A stretch of DNA of 64,000 nucleotides from Tectiglobus sp965223355 (GTDB taxonomy: Bacteria > Pseudomonadota > Alphaproteobacteria > Rhizobiales > Hyphomicrobiaceae), in the NCBI GenBank assembly GCA_965223355.1, contig CBDCWE010000003.1, forward strand, positions 1,612,001 through 1,676,000. The letters run 5' to 3'. The position numbers and the translations under genes were made by a program. Under the pieces are notes generated by a model. That model made no database searches. It saw nothing but the letters and a program-made list of their open reading frames with translations, and was not told the DNA's origin. This document shows positions 44,627-53,628 of this stretch, in pieces (within the stretch, counting starts at the first letter, position 1; each line of letters opens with the position of its first letter).

Positions 44627-45796
44627 ATGCAAAGTGGCATCTTCAAAATCCAGGCGCAGGAACGCATTGTCTTTGGTTCACCAGTCGCAGAGGCCGTGAT
44701 CGGCGAAGCAGACCATTACGGCGCGAACCGAGTGTTCATTACCTCCACGAGATCGCTGGCTGCAATGCCGAATGGGCCACTGCAGCAGGTCGAACAGGCA
44801 CTGGGCGTACGACATGCGGGCACCTTTTCAAGCATAACTTCGCACAGCCCGCGGGAAGACGTCGTTGCGGCAGCTGACGCCGCCAGGGCAGCAGATGCCG
44901 ACCTGATTGTCGCCGTCGGCGGCGGATCGGTCGTGGATGCGACCAAGGTCGTGCAACTGTGCCTCTGGAAATCCGTCACGACCATCGATGACCTCAGCAA
45001 GTTCGCCGCCGGTTTCGATCGGCTCCAGGCATCCGACTTTGATGTTCCCGCAGGCGCCATTCGCATGGTGGCTGCTCCAACAACTTTGTCGGCGGCGGAC
45101 TTTACCTCGCGCGCCGGAATTACGGACACCTCGACCCATACCAAGTTGGCATTCAATCACCGTATGCTGGTTCCCCGCAGTGTGATCCTCGATCCCGCCG
45201 CGACACTGACGACGCCGGAATGGCTGCTCTTCAGTACAGGCATCCGCGCCGTTGACCACGCCGTCGAGTCCTACAACTGTCCGATCGCCAATCCCGCAAC
45301 GGAGTCGTTGTCGCTCAAAGGGTTGGCGCTGTTGCATGAAGGGCTGCCGAAGATCAAATCAGATCCAATGGACCTTGAAGCCCGAATGACCGCCCAGTTT
45401 GGGATGTGGCACGCGATCTGGCCAAGCACCACCGGCGTGTACCATGGTGCAAGTCACGGCATTGGCTACGCCCTCGGCGCCGGGTTTGGTGTACCACACG
45501 GCCACACGTCCTGCGTGATGTTGCCCGCGGTTATGCAGTGGAACGCGGAGACCATCGGCCAGCGTTATCGGGCACTCGCCGCCGCGATCGGGCTGCCGGA
45601 CACTGCCGCATGGCAAAGCATCCGCGAACTCATCGCCGGTCTCGACATGCCCTGCACCTTGCGCGATGTTGGGATCAAGCGCGAAAATCTCGACGAGCTT
45701 GCAAAGCGGGCGCTCGACTATCAGCCCGTGCTCCTCAATCCTCGGCCAATCAAGACGGAAAAGGATGTGATGGAGATTTTGGAGATTGCTTACTGA
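44627..45796 (+). CDS. iron-containing alcohol dehydrogenase
   Basis: This 389-residue group III dehydrogenase starts at ATG 44627 (MQSGIFKIQAQERIVFG) behind AAAGGTGGC. The NAD(P)-binding GGGS is in LIVAVGGGSVVDATKVVQ (about 93-110), and metal ligands lie in GIRAVDHAVESY and the GASHGIGYALG/VPHGHTSCVML block. The family includes maleylacetate reductases and lactaldehyde or butanol dehydrogenases; the substrate is open. It is followed by a double-hairpin repeat, then genes on the opposite strand. Confidence 0.88.
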   Translation: MQSGIFKIQAQERIVFGSPVAEAVIGEADHYGANRVFITSTRSLAAMPNGPLQQVEQALGVRHAGTFSSITSHSPREDVVAAADAARAADADLIVAVGGGSVVDATKVVQLCLWKSVTTIDDLSKFAAGFDRLQASDFDVPAGAIRMVAAPTTLSAADFTSRAGITDTSTHTKLAFNHRMLVPRSVILDPAATLTTPEWLLFSTGIRAVDHAVESYNCPIANPATESLSLKGLALLHEGLPKIKSDPMDLEARMTAQFGMWHAIWPSTTGVYHGASHGIGYALGAGFGVPHGHTSCVMLPAVMQWNAETIGQRYRALAAAIGLPDTAAWQSIRELIAGLDMPCTLRDVGIKRENLDELAKRALDYQPVLLNPRPIKTEKDVMEILEIAY

Positions 45797-45816
45797 CGGG
45801 TCGGGCTTGTCCCTAG

Positions 45817-45947
45817 AGCAACCTGCCTTTATTCGGAATCGGAACGATCCCGAATAAAGGCAGAAAGTTGCTCGCCTCTAAAGTGGCGATCATCTTTGTG
45901 CTTTGAGTTGGAACCGCAATAGCGGTTCCAACTCAAAGCACGATGAT
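45817..45947 (+). repeat. double-hairpin CTAG repeat, copy 5 (full length)
   Basis: This 131-bp copy lies between CTAG 45813-45816 and CTAA 45948-45951. The bases CTA at 45948-45950 are the stop codon (TAG on the minus strand) of the alpha/beta hydrolase. It sits between two convergent genes. Confidence 0.9.
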
Positions 45948-46694
45948 CTAAGCAGCAACGCTTGTCGCCAGAAAACCGCGAATGTGATTCAAGGCCAATT
46001 CGATCTTGCGCGAGTTTTCTTTCCAGGGATAGAGGCTCACCTGCGCGTTCGGCGCCAGCAGGGCAGTTTCCATGGCCGTCGCATAAGGGTGCGCCGGGAT
46101 GTCGTCAGGTAGAACAAGCACGGGCGTTTGACAATTGCGAACAAAGTCACGATCAACCGTGAAAACGAAGTCTGCCCGGTTGGTATACATACTGTTGAGG
46201 AACTCGGAAACCTGATCCATTGAGACATCCGGTCGTCGCTCGCAAAACTGCGGCCCCCATCCGGCAATATTGTTACGGTAATAGATATCCGGAAAGCTGG
46301 AGTTGTAGCCGCTGGGGTGCACGAGAACGGCTGAAGTCACGCGCTCGCCCACCCGCTTGAGCAAGTTCCAGATCATCGGCCCCGCAATGCAGAAGCCCAA
46401 GACCCGGAACCGGTCGATCCCGAGATGGTCCAGTAGAGCGAGTTGGTCATCGCTAAAGGCATCCCAGGTTCGTTCGATATCAAGCGGCCCTTCGGATTGA
46501 CCGCCATTGGCGTTACGCAGATCCAATGCAATGACGCGGTAGGTGTCGCTTAGCACTTCCAAGGGATTGAACGCATGGTTCGCGAGACCAGCAATGGTAG
46601 CGTTGAGCCCGCCGCCCGGGATGACCAAGAGCGGATCACCGGAACCAGCTTCCTGGTAATGGATCTTAACAGGACCGTTTTCGAACACCGGCAT
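45948..46694 (-). CDS. alpha/beta hydrolase with cysteine nucleophile
   Basis: This 248-residue protein has the oxyanion segment PLLVIPGGGLNATI, RVIALDLRNANGGQSEG and a nucleophile elbow RVLGFCIAGPMIW. Cys stands where Ser is usual (G-x-S-x-G). The acid may be the Asp in PVLVLPDDIPAHP, and the His is near the C-terminus (ALNHIRGFL). Cys nucleophiles are known in dienelactone hydrolases and some related hydrolases. The start ATG is at 46694. It lies downstream of a dehydrogenase fragment on the same strand. Confidence 0.85.
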   Translation of the reverse strand: MPVFENGPVKIHYQEAGSGDPLLVIPGGGLNATIAGLANHAFNPLEVLSDTYRVIALDLRNANGGQSEGPLDIERTWDAFSDDQLALLDHLGIDRFRVLGFCIAGPMIWNLLKRVGERVTSAVLVHPSGYNSSFPDIYYRNNIAGWGPQFCERRPDVSMDQVSEFLNSMYTNRADFVFTVDRDFVRNCQTPVLVLPDDIPAHPYATAMETALLAPNAQVSLYPWKENSRKIELALNHIRGFLATSVAA

Positions 46695-46727
46695 GGTTGT
46701 TTTCCTCGTTGACGCAAAGATCTTTGA

Positions 46728-47153
46728 TCAGGGAAGGCCATCGGAGGCGCGCCCGTCAAGTTTATCTCTGTTCTGCGCATCGCGCGAGGTGCACAGGTCG
46801 TGGATATCGCGTCCCTCGGCAAACAGAATGCTCGAGGCGCGCGCAGTCACGATCGCCGAACCGCCACCGACTGCAATGACAGCATCCGCTTCATGCCGGC
46901 GCAATGCTTCGGCTCCAGCCTCGACGGCCGGCAGCGGGCTGTGCGCCGCAACACCGCTGAAGACGCCGGCAAGAGCCTCACCCGCTGCGTCTTTGATGAC
47001 CTGTATTGGAGATCCAGCGCGGCCCAGTGTCGTCCCGCAAAAGATCACGGCCCGCCGGCAGCCGAGACGGCGAAGTTCGCGGCCAAGCTTCTCAAAACAG
47101 TCTGCACCTTCGAAGATCCGCAGTGGTGGAATGATATGTTGTCTGTTGGTCAT
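46728..47153 (-). pseudogene. iron-containing alcohol dehydrogenase, N-terminal fragment
   Basis: These 141 residues match the first third of a group III alcohol dehydrogenase: IFEGADCFEKLGRELRRLGC, RRAVIFCGTTLGR, and the cofactor motif DAVIAVGGGSAIVTARAS. The frame ends after DIHDLCTSRDAQNR, with a short unrelated tail, 33 bp before the hydrolase start. The metal-binding C-terminal domain is missing, so the gene is a deletion remnant. Confidence 0.8.
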
Positions 47154-47419
47154 CGTGTCGGTCTCTTCGCCTGCCGGACACCATTGTACATCTGTCAGAG
47201 GCGTTGCGCGGAGTATTGGAGTGTAACTGAGAGGTTATGCGGGTCGTCGCAACCGACAATAGGGACGTGATTGTCAAAGGGAATGCTTCTCTTTGCGCAG
47301 CGCGTTTCCCGCTAGTGTGCAACAGCTTAACTCCTGGTGTAGCCTGCAGCCGACACGTAGCCAACAAGTACGCGCTGCAATGATACGCAATGAAAGCCAC
47401 ACGTTTCGAGGACATACCA

Positions 47420-48454
47420 ATGAAGGGCATAGTATTCCTGGGTGATCGCCGTCTTGAGCTGAGAGAGTTTCCCGACCCGACGCCCGGCCCGCGTGACGTT
47501 GTCCTCGAGATCAAAGCCTCGGGAATGTGCGGGACGGACCTTGGCCTGTATCGCCGTCCCGCTGATGCCGTCTCGGAGGCTGGCATCATTATCGGTGGGC
47601 ATGAACCATGCGGTGTGGTTGCCGAGGTTGGTTCCGCTGTCACCGAGCGCGAAGCCCGCATTGGCGATCGCGTGATGGATCATCACTACGAGGGCTGCGG
47701 CGTCTGTCGACACTGCAAGTCCGGCTGGACCCAACAATGTGATGATGGAGCCATCGTCTACGGCAACCGAGGCGGACATGGTGCGCACGCCAGATACATG
47801 AAGGTGCCTGCGCACACGCTCGTGCCGTTGCCCGACCAACTGTCGTTCCAGGCCGGCGCGGCTATCGCCTGTGGCACCGGCACGGCCTACGGCGCGCTCA
47901 AGCGCATCGCTCTCGAAGGTGACGAGACGATCGCGATTTTCGGGCAAGGGCCGGTCGGTCTTTCGGGCACGCAGTTGGCGGCGGCGATGGGCGCCCGGGT
48001 CATCGCGGTCGACCTCTCAGCCGACCGAAGGAAGATGGCCCTTGCCAAGGGCGCCGATGCCGCGATTGACCCTGCGGCTGATGATCCGGTCCGGGCGATC
48101 CGCGACTTGACGCACGGTGCGGGTGCGGACAAGGCACTCGATGCCACATCATCATCGGAGGCAAGACGCCAGGCCGTAATGAGCACGCGCACCTTCGGAA
48201 CGGTGGCACTGGTTGGAATTGGCGGGGACGTTACCTTCGAAGTCCTGCCGGAACTGATCCGGCGTCAGATGACTGTGATAGGTCACCAGACTTTTTCCAA
48301 AGTCGGTCAGGCTGACTGCGCCCGCTTCATTGCAGACCGCAAGATCGATATCGACAGCCTGTTCACGCACAAATGGGATCTGCAGCAGGCGGAGGAGGCT
48401 TATCGATTGTTCGATGCGCAAAAGACGGGGAAGGGGTTCTTCCAGCCGTCCTAG
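47420..48454 (+). CDS. zinc-dependent alcohol dehydrogenase (MDR family)
   Basis: This 344-residue protein starts at ATG 47420 (MKGIVFLGDRRLELREFPD). The catalytic zinc site is Cys37 (GMCGTD) with GGHEPCG at 59-65. Structural zinc is bound by the four cysteines of CGVCRHCKSGWTQQC (93-107). The NAD(P) Rossmann motif is IFGQGPVGLSGTQLAAAMGA. The polyol, threonine or alcohol substrate is unknown. The gene ends in a CTAG. Confidence 0.9.
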   Translation: MKGIVFLGDRRLELREFPDPTPGPRDVVLEIKASGMCGTDLGLYRRPADAVSEAGIIIGGHEPCGVVAEVGSAVTEREARIGDRVMDHHYEGCGVCRHCKSGWTQQCDDGAIVYGNRGGHGAHARYMKVPAHTLVPLPDQLSFQAGAAIACGTGTAYGALKRIALEGDETIAIFGQGPVGLSGTQLAAAMGARVIAVDLSADRRKMALAKGADAAIDPAADDPVRAIRDLTHGAGADKALDATSSSEARRQAVMSTRTFGTVALVGIGGDVTFEVLPELIRRQMTVIGHQTFSKVGQADCARFIADRKIDIDSLFTHKWDLQQAEEAYRLFDAQKTGKGFFQPS

Positions 48455-48661
48455 ACACAGGGAGAACTTGGCCGCGTTTACCTTCAACGAGGGCGCTGGG
48501 CGAGTTGATGACAAGACGGAAGAGCGGCCGTAGTCCGACTTTGAGAACGGGTGAAAGGCCTTCATCAGTCGTTCCGAAAGGGCAACTTGAGTAGATCGGG
48601 CATCGACGGCTGCCTCATCCACCGGAGCGACATGCTCATAGTGCGAGAAGGAACCTGGAAC

Positions 48662-49072
48662 ATGGAAATTAAACGCGCCGGATCACGGCCGTCGGGAAAA
48701 GGACCAGCAGAGTATTTCACCGGTACGGTTCGCATCGATCCACTGAACCAGCCGGGTGAACCAGCACGCGTCGGCTGCGCCCATGTCACCTTCGAGCCTG
48801 GTGCCCGCACCGCGTGGCATACGCATCCTCTCGGTCAAACGTTGATCGTCACCTCCGGCTGCGGCTGGGTCCAACGCGAAGGTGGTGCAATTGAGCTTGT
48901 CCGGCCCGGCGATGTTGTCTGGTTTCCACCGAACGAAAAGCATTGGCATGGCGCAACGGCGACAACAGCCATGTCCCACATCGCAATTCAGGAATCGATC
49001 AACGGATCGCCCGTCACCTGGATGGAGAAGGTGACCGAAGATGAATACCGCGACGGACCTGTCGCGGACTGA
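48662..49072 (+). CDS. cupin domain protein (mandelonitrile-lyase-like)
   Basis: This is about 136 residues from ATG 48662 (MEIKRAGSRPSGKGPAEYF). Cupin motif 1 is GARTAWHTHPLGQTLIVTSG and motif 2 GDVVWFPPNEKHWHGATA. The start KGPAEYFTGTVRIDPLNQ is typical of the (R)-hydroxynitrile-lyase-like and tetrahydrofolate-unrelated small cupins found in catabolic clusters. The metal-binding histidines are present. The exact reaction is unknown. Confidence 0.85.
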   Translation: MEIKRAGSRPSGKGPAEYFTGTVRIDPLNQPGEPARVGCAHVTFEPGARTAWHTHPLGQTLIVTSGCGWVQREGGAIELVRPGDVVWFPPNEKHWHGATATTAMSHIAIQESINGSPVTWMEKVTEDEYRDGPVAD

Positions 49073-49094
49073 TCCAAGTCGATCTCTTGCGCAA

Positions 49095-49373
49095 TGTCAG
49101 TTGTGTGGGACCAAGCAGAGCGGCGGTGTCGCCGTCGTGCCCGGCGACGTCTTGGTGGGAGATGAGGACGGTGTCGTCGTCATTCCGCGGGCGATGGCGA
49201 ACGAGGTTGCCGGCCAGGCGTTTGAGCAGGACCGCCTCGAGCGCTTCTTGCAAATGTTGATCGCCAACGCGGCCGCCCGGCAACCGGCGATCGGCACCTA
49301 CCCTGCGAACGCCGCGACACGACGTGAATACGAGCAATGGCTCGCCGATGGCGAACCGGATCTCAATCGGTAA
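49095..49373 (+). pseudogene. RraA-like aldolase, C-terminal fragment
   Basis: From about 49095 the frame reads SGGVAVVPGDVLVGDEDGVV, VIPRAMANEVAGQAFEQDRL and ends PANAATRREYEQW. This is the C-terminal third of the RraA-like / HMG-aldolase family. The N-terminal catalytic part is missing, and the open frame overlaps the end of the preceding cupin in another phase. It is a leftover of a longer gene. Confidence 0.8.
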
Positions 49374-49411
49374 GCCCGGGCTGTTTGCCGGGTCGGCGTG
49401 ATAACCGCTGC

Positions 49412-50314
49412 CTACGCAGCAAATACGCTTTTTGCTCCACCGGTTTTTTGCGTCTTGAAGATTGATCCGGCATCTGGGGCGGGCGGAAGCGGCAGGCTGA
49501 CCGGCACGGCTTCGCATCGCGGGCGATGTGACAAGTGACCAGTAATGACCGAACCCTGAACAAGGTCCCACAGCGCCGACTGCGAATTGCCCGCTGCCGT
49601 CATGTAGGACCCGCCGCCAAGCAATGGCCAGGCGTCCGCGGCGCGACACTCATAGAATAGGATCAGACGGTTGCGGTCAGAAAGATTCGGAGCCGAACCA
49701 TGAAGAGTACGGGCATGATGCACGGTCATCGACCCGGCCTTGCCAGTCAGCGTGACGGCCTGATCGAGATGAAAGTCCGGATCACTCGGATCGACGGCGC
49801 CGCAGAATACTCCGTCCGCATTGTGGTGGGACAGCAATGGTCCCTTGTGCGTGCCGGCAATGACCTGCAACGGACCGTTCGCCTGATCGACGTCTTCGAG
49901 CATCAGGCCGAAGGCGAGCATGTCGTCATTGGTATGGGGATAGAAAGCCCAGTCTTGGTGCCATTCAACCGCCGCGCCACCGCCCGGCGCCTTGGTGTTG
50001 AGCTTGCTCGTCTGGATCGCCGTGTTTGGTCCAAGTAAGGAGGTGAGCACCTCGGTCATTCTGGAAGACTTCAAAACCTCCCAGAAGTAAGGGTTCTGCT
50101 TGTGGGGAAGCTTGATGCGGGTGAGGCGGGGAGTGTCAGGCCCGTGGCCGTCATCAAGATCATAGACAGTGTTACTCTCGGTCACCGGGCGCGATTGCTC
50201 GATGAGATCGTAGGTAATCTCGCGCATGCGGTTCAGTTGATCGCTCGTCACTGCATCTTCGACCATCAGGTAGCCGTTGTCGCGATAGAAGGTAACTTGG
50301 TCACTATTGAGCAT
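49412..50314 (-). CDS. phytanoyl-CoA dioxygenase (PhyH) family protein
   Basis: This 300-residue Fe(II)/2-oxoglutarate dioxygenase starts MLNSDQVTFYRDNGYLMVED. The iron triad is His and Asp of AAVEWHQDWAFYPHTNDD with the distal His of VHHARTLHGSAPNLSDRNR, whose Arg should bind 2-oxoglutarate. The members act on varied small molecules, so the substrate is unknown. It lies convergent with the RraA fragment and divergent, across a short gap, from the UxaA-like remnant. Confidence 0.88.
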   Translation of the reverse strand: MLNSDQVTFYRDNGYLMVEDAVTSDQLNRMREITYDLIEQSRPVTESNTVYDLDDGHGPDTPRLTRIKLPHKQNPYFWEVLKSSRMTEVLTSLLGPNTAIQTSKLNTKAPGGGAAVEWHQDWAFYPHTNDDMLAFGLMLEDVDQANGPLQVIAGTHKGPLLSHHNADGVFCGAVDPSDPDFHLDQAVTLTGKAGSMTVHHARTLHGSAPNLSDRNRLILFYECRAADAWPLLGGGSYMTAAGNSQSALWDLVQGSVITGHLSHRPRCEAVPVSLPLPPAPDAGSIFKTQKTGGAKSVFAA

Positions 50315-50388
50315 TGCTTATGTTCTCTTCAGGTTGGCAGTCGAACATAGAGTATTGCGGCTATTCCCATAACTCATTCACGGTTCAG

Positions 50389-50408
50389 CTAGTGATACAG
50401 ACCACTAG
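50389..50408. repeat. remnant of the palindromic MITE
   Basis: CTAGTGATACAGACCACTAG is the outermost end of MITE copy 1 (21388-21401), closed by a second CTAG. It appears to be the last trace of an internally deleted copy. Its right CTAG again contains a gene's stop codon, that of the UxaA-like fragment. Confidence 0.75.
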
Positions 50409-50796
50409 CTCATGATTCCGATGTCCCACGGTACGAATTCGTTGTCGCCGAGGCCGAGCATTTCGCTCTTTGTCTTCTTGCCGGAGGCTACGTCCAGCAC
50501 GAAGCGGAAGATGTCCTCGCCCATCTCGGCAAGCGTCTTTTCGCCATCGAGGATTTGGCCGCAATTGATGTCCATGTCCTCTTCGAGGTGGCGAAACATC
50601 TCCGTATTGGTCGCGAGTTTGATGCAGGGCGCCGGCTTGGAGCCGAACATCGAGCCACGCCCGGTAGTAAACGCAACGAGATTGGCACCGCCTGCGATCT
50701 GACCGGTTGCCGATACCGGATCGTAGCCCGGCGTGTCCATAAACACAAAACCCTTGGCGGTAACAGGCTCGGCGTACTTGTAGACGTCCATCAGCG
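50405..50796 (-). pseudogene. UxaA-like altronate dehydratase family, C-terminal fragment
   Basis: About 130 residues match the C-terminus of UxaA-type hydro-lyases: KGFVFMDTPGYDPVSATGQI, AGGANLVAFTTGRGSMFGSK and PAPCIKLATNTEMF. They end in LGLGDNEFVPWDIGIMS. The large N-terminal part is missing and is replaced at about 50797 by an IS3-type end. The intact frame starting at ATG 50791 is too short for a functional enzyme of about 390 residues or more. Confidence 0.85.
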
Positions 50797-50862
50797 GTCC
50801 GGGTTTGTCGGAGGCTCCAGTCTCTCAAGAGTTGGAGCCTCCGGCAAACCCGGGGCGGTTCA
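50797..50862. mobile_element. collapsed IS3-type remnant
   Basis: The right-hand part, TCTCTCAAGAGTTGGAGCCT through GGGGCGGTTCA, matches the right end of the IS3 element at 7589. Left of it lies an inverted partner (CCGGGTTTGTCGGAGGCTCC). The two ends therefore face each other with only about 15 bp between them, as if the whole interior had been deleted. It marks the break in the UxaA-like gene. Confidence 0.65.
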
Positions 50863-51150
50863 GTTGCAGCGGAGCGGTTTGGTAGCTTGCCCGACGCTAC
50901 GCGAGCCCGGTTACACGCTGACCAGCGAAGACCGCGCCGAAATCGATTGGATGGACTTGCATCAGATAAATGACCGTTGGATCTTCGTATCGTCCGCGTC
51001 GTGGACCAAGCCGTAATATATCACACAAGCCCTTCAAACAACGTGGCTTGAAGTTGCCGGCGGAAATCGGGACGCGCGACCGCGATCAATCCTGTGGCAT
51101 GCTTCTCAATTGTCCGCCCGCGCACTGCAGCGACACCACAATCGCGCTTT
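50863..51150. other. gap with no firm gene
   Basis: About 290 bp. A plus-strand frame ends here with EDRAEIDWMDLHQINDRWIF before a stop at 51016. It could be the tail of a lost SnoaL-like protein, but the match is too weak to call. Nothing else is visible. Confidence 0.35.
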
Positions 51151-51909
51151 TCAGTCATAGCGGGGCTGTCGCTTTTCTCGGAACGCTGCCACGCCTTCTG
51201 AAAAATGCCGACCGGCGCGAACCTTGTCTCCGAGCAACTGTTCCATCGCTTCCCGGCTCTGTGCATGTTCGGCGATGCCATCGCTGATCTGCTGCTTTAC
51301 GGCCGGTACGGCGTCCGGACTGTTGGAGGCAATCATGGATGCCGTCGCAATCGCCTCATCTAACGCCGGAGCCCTTTCAGCGATGCGATTGATCAGGTTG
51401 ATCTGCCGCGCAAACTCGGCGTCGACGAGGCGCCCTGTCAGGATTAAATCCATCGCATGCACATAGCCGATTTGCTGGACAAGTTTGATGGTGGCGCCGC
51501 CGAACGGATAGATCGACCATTTCACTTCCGGCAACCCGAAACGCGCATGGGACGCGGCAATTCTGATGTCGGTCGACAGAAGCAACTCGACACCGCCGCC
51601 GGCACAATCACCGTTGACGGCTGAAATAATCGGCTTGGTGAAAGTCGTGGTCTTCAGCAGGGCACGGTTGACGAGGCGGGCTGTTTGTTCAGACGCCGAT
51701 AAGTCGCCACCAACATCAGCACCGGCACAAAACGCTTTCTCACCAGCCCCTGTGAGCACAATTGAGCGGCAGCCATCATCGCCATCTAATCTGTCCCACA
51801 ATTCAGCCAACTCCGCCATCATGGCGCGCGACATCGCATTGCGCTTGGCCTGATTGTCGATGACGATCTGCGCCACAAATGGTGCTGGCTCTGTCACGAT
51901 TAGCGGCAA
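51151..51909 (-). CDS. enoyl-CoA hydratase/isomerase family protein
   Basis: This 252-residue crotonase-fold protein has an oxyanion hole from KRNAMSRAMMAELAELW and KAFCAGADVGG, then KPIISAVNGDCAGGGVELLL with the usual G-G-G turn. ADVGG stands in place of the usual ADI/ADL loop. One catalytic Glu is plausible in FGLPEVKWSIYPFGGAT. It is divergent from the acyl-CoA ligase 126 bp away, so they may form a divergently regulated beta-oxidation-like unit with the genes that follow. Confidence 0.9.
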   Translation of the reverse strand: MPLIVTEPAPFVAQIVIDNQAKRNAMSRAMMAELAELWDRLDGDDGCRSIVLTGAGEKAFCAGADVGGDLSASEQTARLVNRALLKTTTFTKPIISAVNGDCAGGGVELLLSTDIRIAASHARFGLPEVKWSIYPFGGATIKLVQQIGYVHAMDLILTGRLVDAEFARQINLINRIAERAPALDEAIATASMIASNSPDAVPAVKQQISDGIAEHAQSREAMEQLLGDKVRAGRHFSEGVAAFREKRQPRYD

Positions 51910-52035
51910 GCTGTGCTCCCTTGCAATCGACTATCAGCCGACTGGCGTGACATGCCCGTCGGGTGCCTGATAATTGTTTTGGCATTCGCAGTCTCTCAAG
52001 AGAACTGCATGAGGCAATCACTATAACGAAGTCCG

Positions 52036-53628
52036 ATGAAGGCACCATACAGCCGTACGGCATTTGAATTGCTCTGCGAGCAGGCTGACAAAGCACCAGA
52101 CGGCGTTGCAGCCGTCTATGAAAGCCAAAGGGTGACATTTGCCCAGTTGGCCGCTTCGTCAAGTTATCTCGCATCCGGCCTGCGTGACAGAGGCATTCGA
52201 CGCGGTGATCGCCTTGGCCTGTTGTCGCACAATCGCATTGAATGGCTGGAAATCTTCTTTGCAACGACGGCGCTTGGCGCAACGCTGGTACCTTTCAGCA
52301 CGTGGTCGACTGCCAGCGAGCTTGAATTTCTGATTAACGACTCCCGCATCAAATGGCTCTTTATGGTTGAGCAGTTCGGCGAGCAGCGATTTGCCGACAA
52401 CATTGTTGCCATGATGGCCATCGGGGCGACACCTGGCCTCGAAGTCTGCAGCCTGATCGGCGGTAGCGCATCATCAACAATGGAAGGTCTCGATGACTTG
52501 CGTTGCGGCGATCTGCTGCCTGCGCTGCCGCCTGGAGAACGCGCTAGCGCCACCGATCCCCTGGTCATCCTCTATACTTCTGGCTCCAGCAACCGTCCGA
52601 AATCCGTGCCACTGGATCATTTCGCAGCGATCGAAAACGGTTTCAACATTGGCGAGCGTCAGGGGCTTGTTGCGGGTGATCGGGTGCTGATCTCAATCCC
52701 ACTGTTCTGGTCATACGGTGCGATAAATGCGCTACCGGCAGTGCTTTCTCATGGCGCAACACTTGTGCTGCAAAGTCATTTCGAGGCGAGTGGCGCCTTG
52801 GACCTCATCGAGCAGCATCGTTGCACCGCGCTCTACACGCTGCCGGCAATGACAAATGCGCTGGTTGGACATGGCGAGTTTCGCCCAGAGCGGACGGCAA
52901 CGCTGCGAACCGGGGTGACGATTGGCGCACCGCAAGACATTGCCAAGGCGGCGAACGAACTCGGCGCCAAAGAAATCTGCAACATCTACGGAGCCACAGA
53001 GAACTACGGCAACTGCTGTGTCACGCCGCACCACTGGCCGCTGGAAAAACGCGCAGGCTCACAAGGACGGCCACTCCCCGGCGTTCACATCCGCATCCGC
53101 GATCTCGAAAACGCAGCATTGCTTGGGCCCGGCAAAGTCGGCGAGATCGAAGTCCGCGGATATCTGACGCGCGGCTACGATGGCAACAGCGCTCAAGCAA
53201 ACGTCCAGTCGTTCACAGATGATGGGTACTTCCGAACGAGCGATCTTGGATCTCTCGATGAAGATGGCTGCCTGCATTTTTCAGGACGCCGCTCGGAAAT
53301 GATTAAACGCTCCGGCATCAATGTTTCACCCGCCGAGGTCGAAGAAACGCTGCAACAGCATTCCGATATCGCGTTGGCCGGGGTGACCGGGCTCGACGAC
53401 GAAAGTCGCGGAGAGATCATTGTCGCCTACGTCATTGCCAGACCAGGACATGACATCGTACCGGGAAATGTTCTCGCGTTCTGCCGTGAACGGCTGTCCC
53501 GCTACAAAATCCCCGATCGGTTAGTTGTCACAGACAGCCTCCCTCTGACCGCTACCGGGAAACTAATGCGGAAAGAGTTGAAGGCACTGGCTGGTTCTGA
53601 CAGTTCAAACACAAGCGTTGTTGAATGA
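52036..53628 (+). CDS. AMP-binding acyl-CoA synthetase
   Basis: This 530-residue ANL-family ligase activates a carboxylic acid as acyl-AMP, then acyl-CoA. The P-loop-like A3 motif is LVILYTSGSSNRPKSVPL (176-193), the A5 motif IYGATENYGN, the A7/A8 motif YFRTSDLGSLDEDGCLHFSG with RRSEMIKRSGINVSPAEVE, and the C-terminal catalytic Lys in LPLTATGKLMRKEL. It overlaps the next gene by 4 bp (ATGA). The acid substrate is unknown. Confidence 0.92.
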   Translation: MKAPYSRTAFELLCEQADKAPDGVAAVYESQRVTFAQLAASSSYLASGLRDRGIRRGDRLGLLSHNRIEWLEIFFATTALGATLVPFSTWSTASELEFLINDSRIKWLFMVEQFGEQRFADNIVAMMAIGATPGLEVCSLIGGSASSTMEGLDDLRCGDLLPALPPGERASATDPLVILYTSGSSNRPKSVPLDHFAAIENGFNIGERQGLVAGDRVLISIPLFWSYGAINALPAVLSHGATLVLQSHFEASGALDLIEQHRCTALYTLPAMTNALVGHGEFRPERTATLRTGVTIGAPQDIAKAANELGAKEICNIYGATENYGNCCVTPHHWPLEKRAGSQGRPLPGVHIRIRDLENAALLGPGKVGEIEVRGYLTRGYDGNSAQANVQSFTDDGYFRTSDLGSLDEDGCLHFSGRRSEMIKRSGINVSPAEVEETLQQHSDIALAGVTGLDDESRGEIIVAYVIARPGHDIVPGNVLAFCRERLSRYKIPDRLVVTDSLPLTATGKLMRKELKALAGSDSSNTSVVE

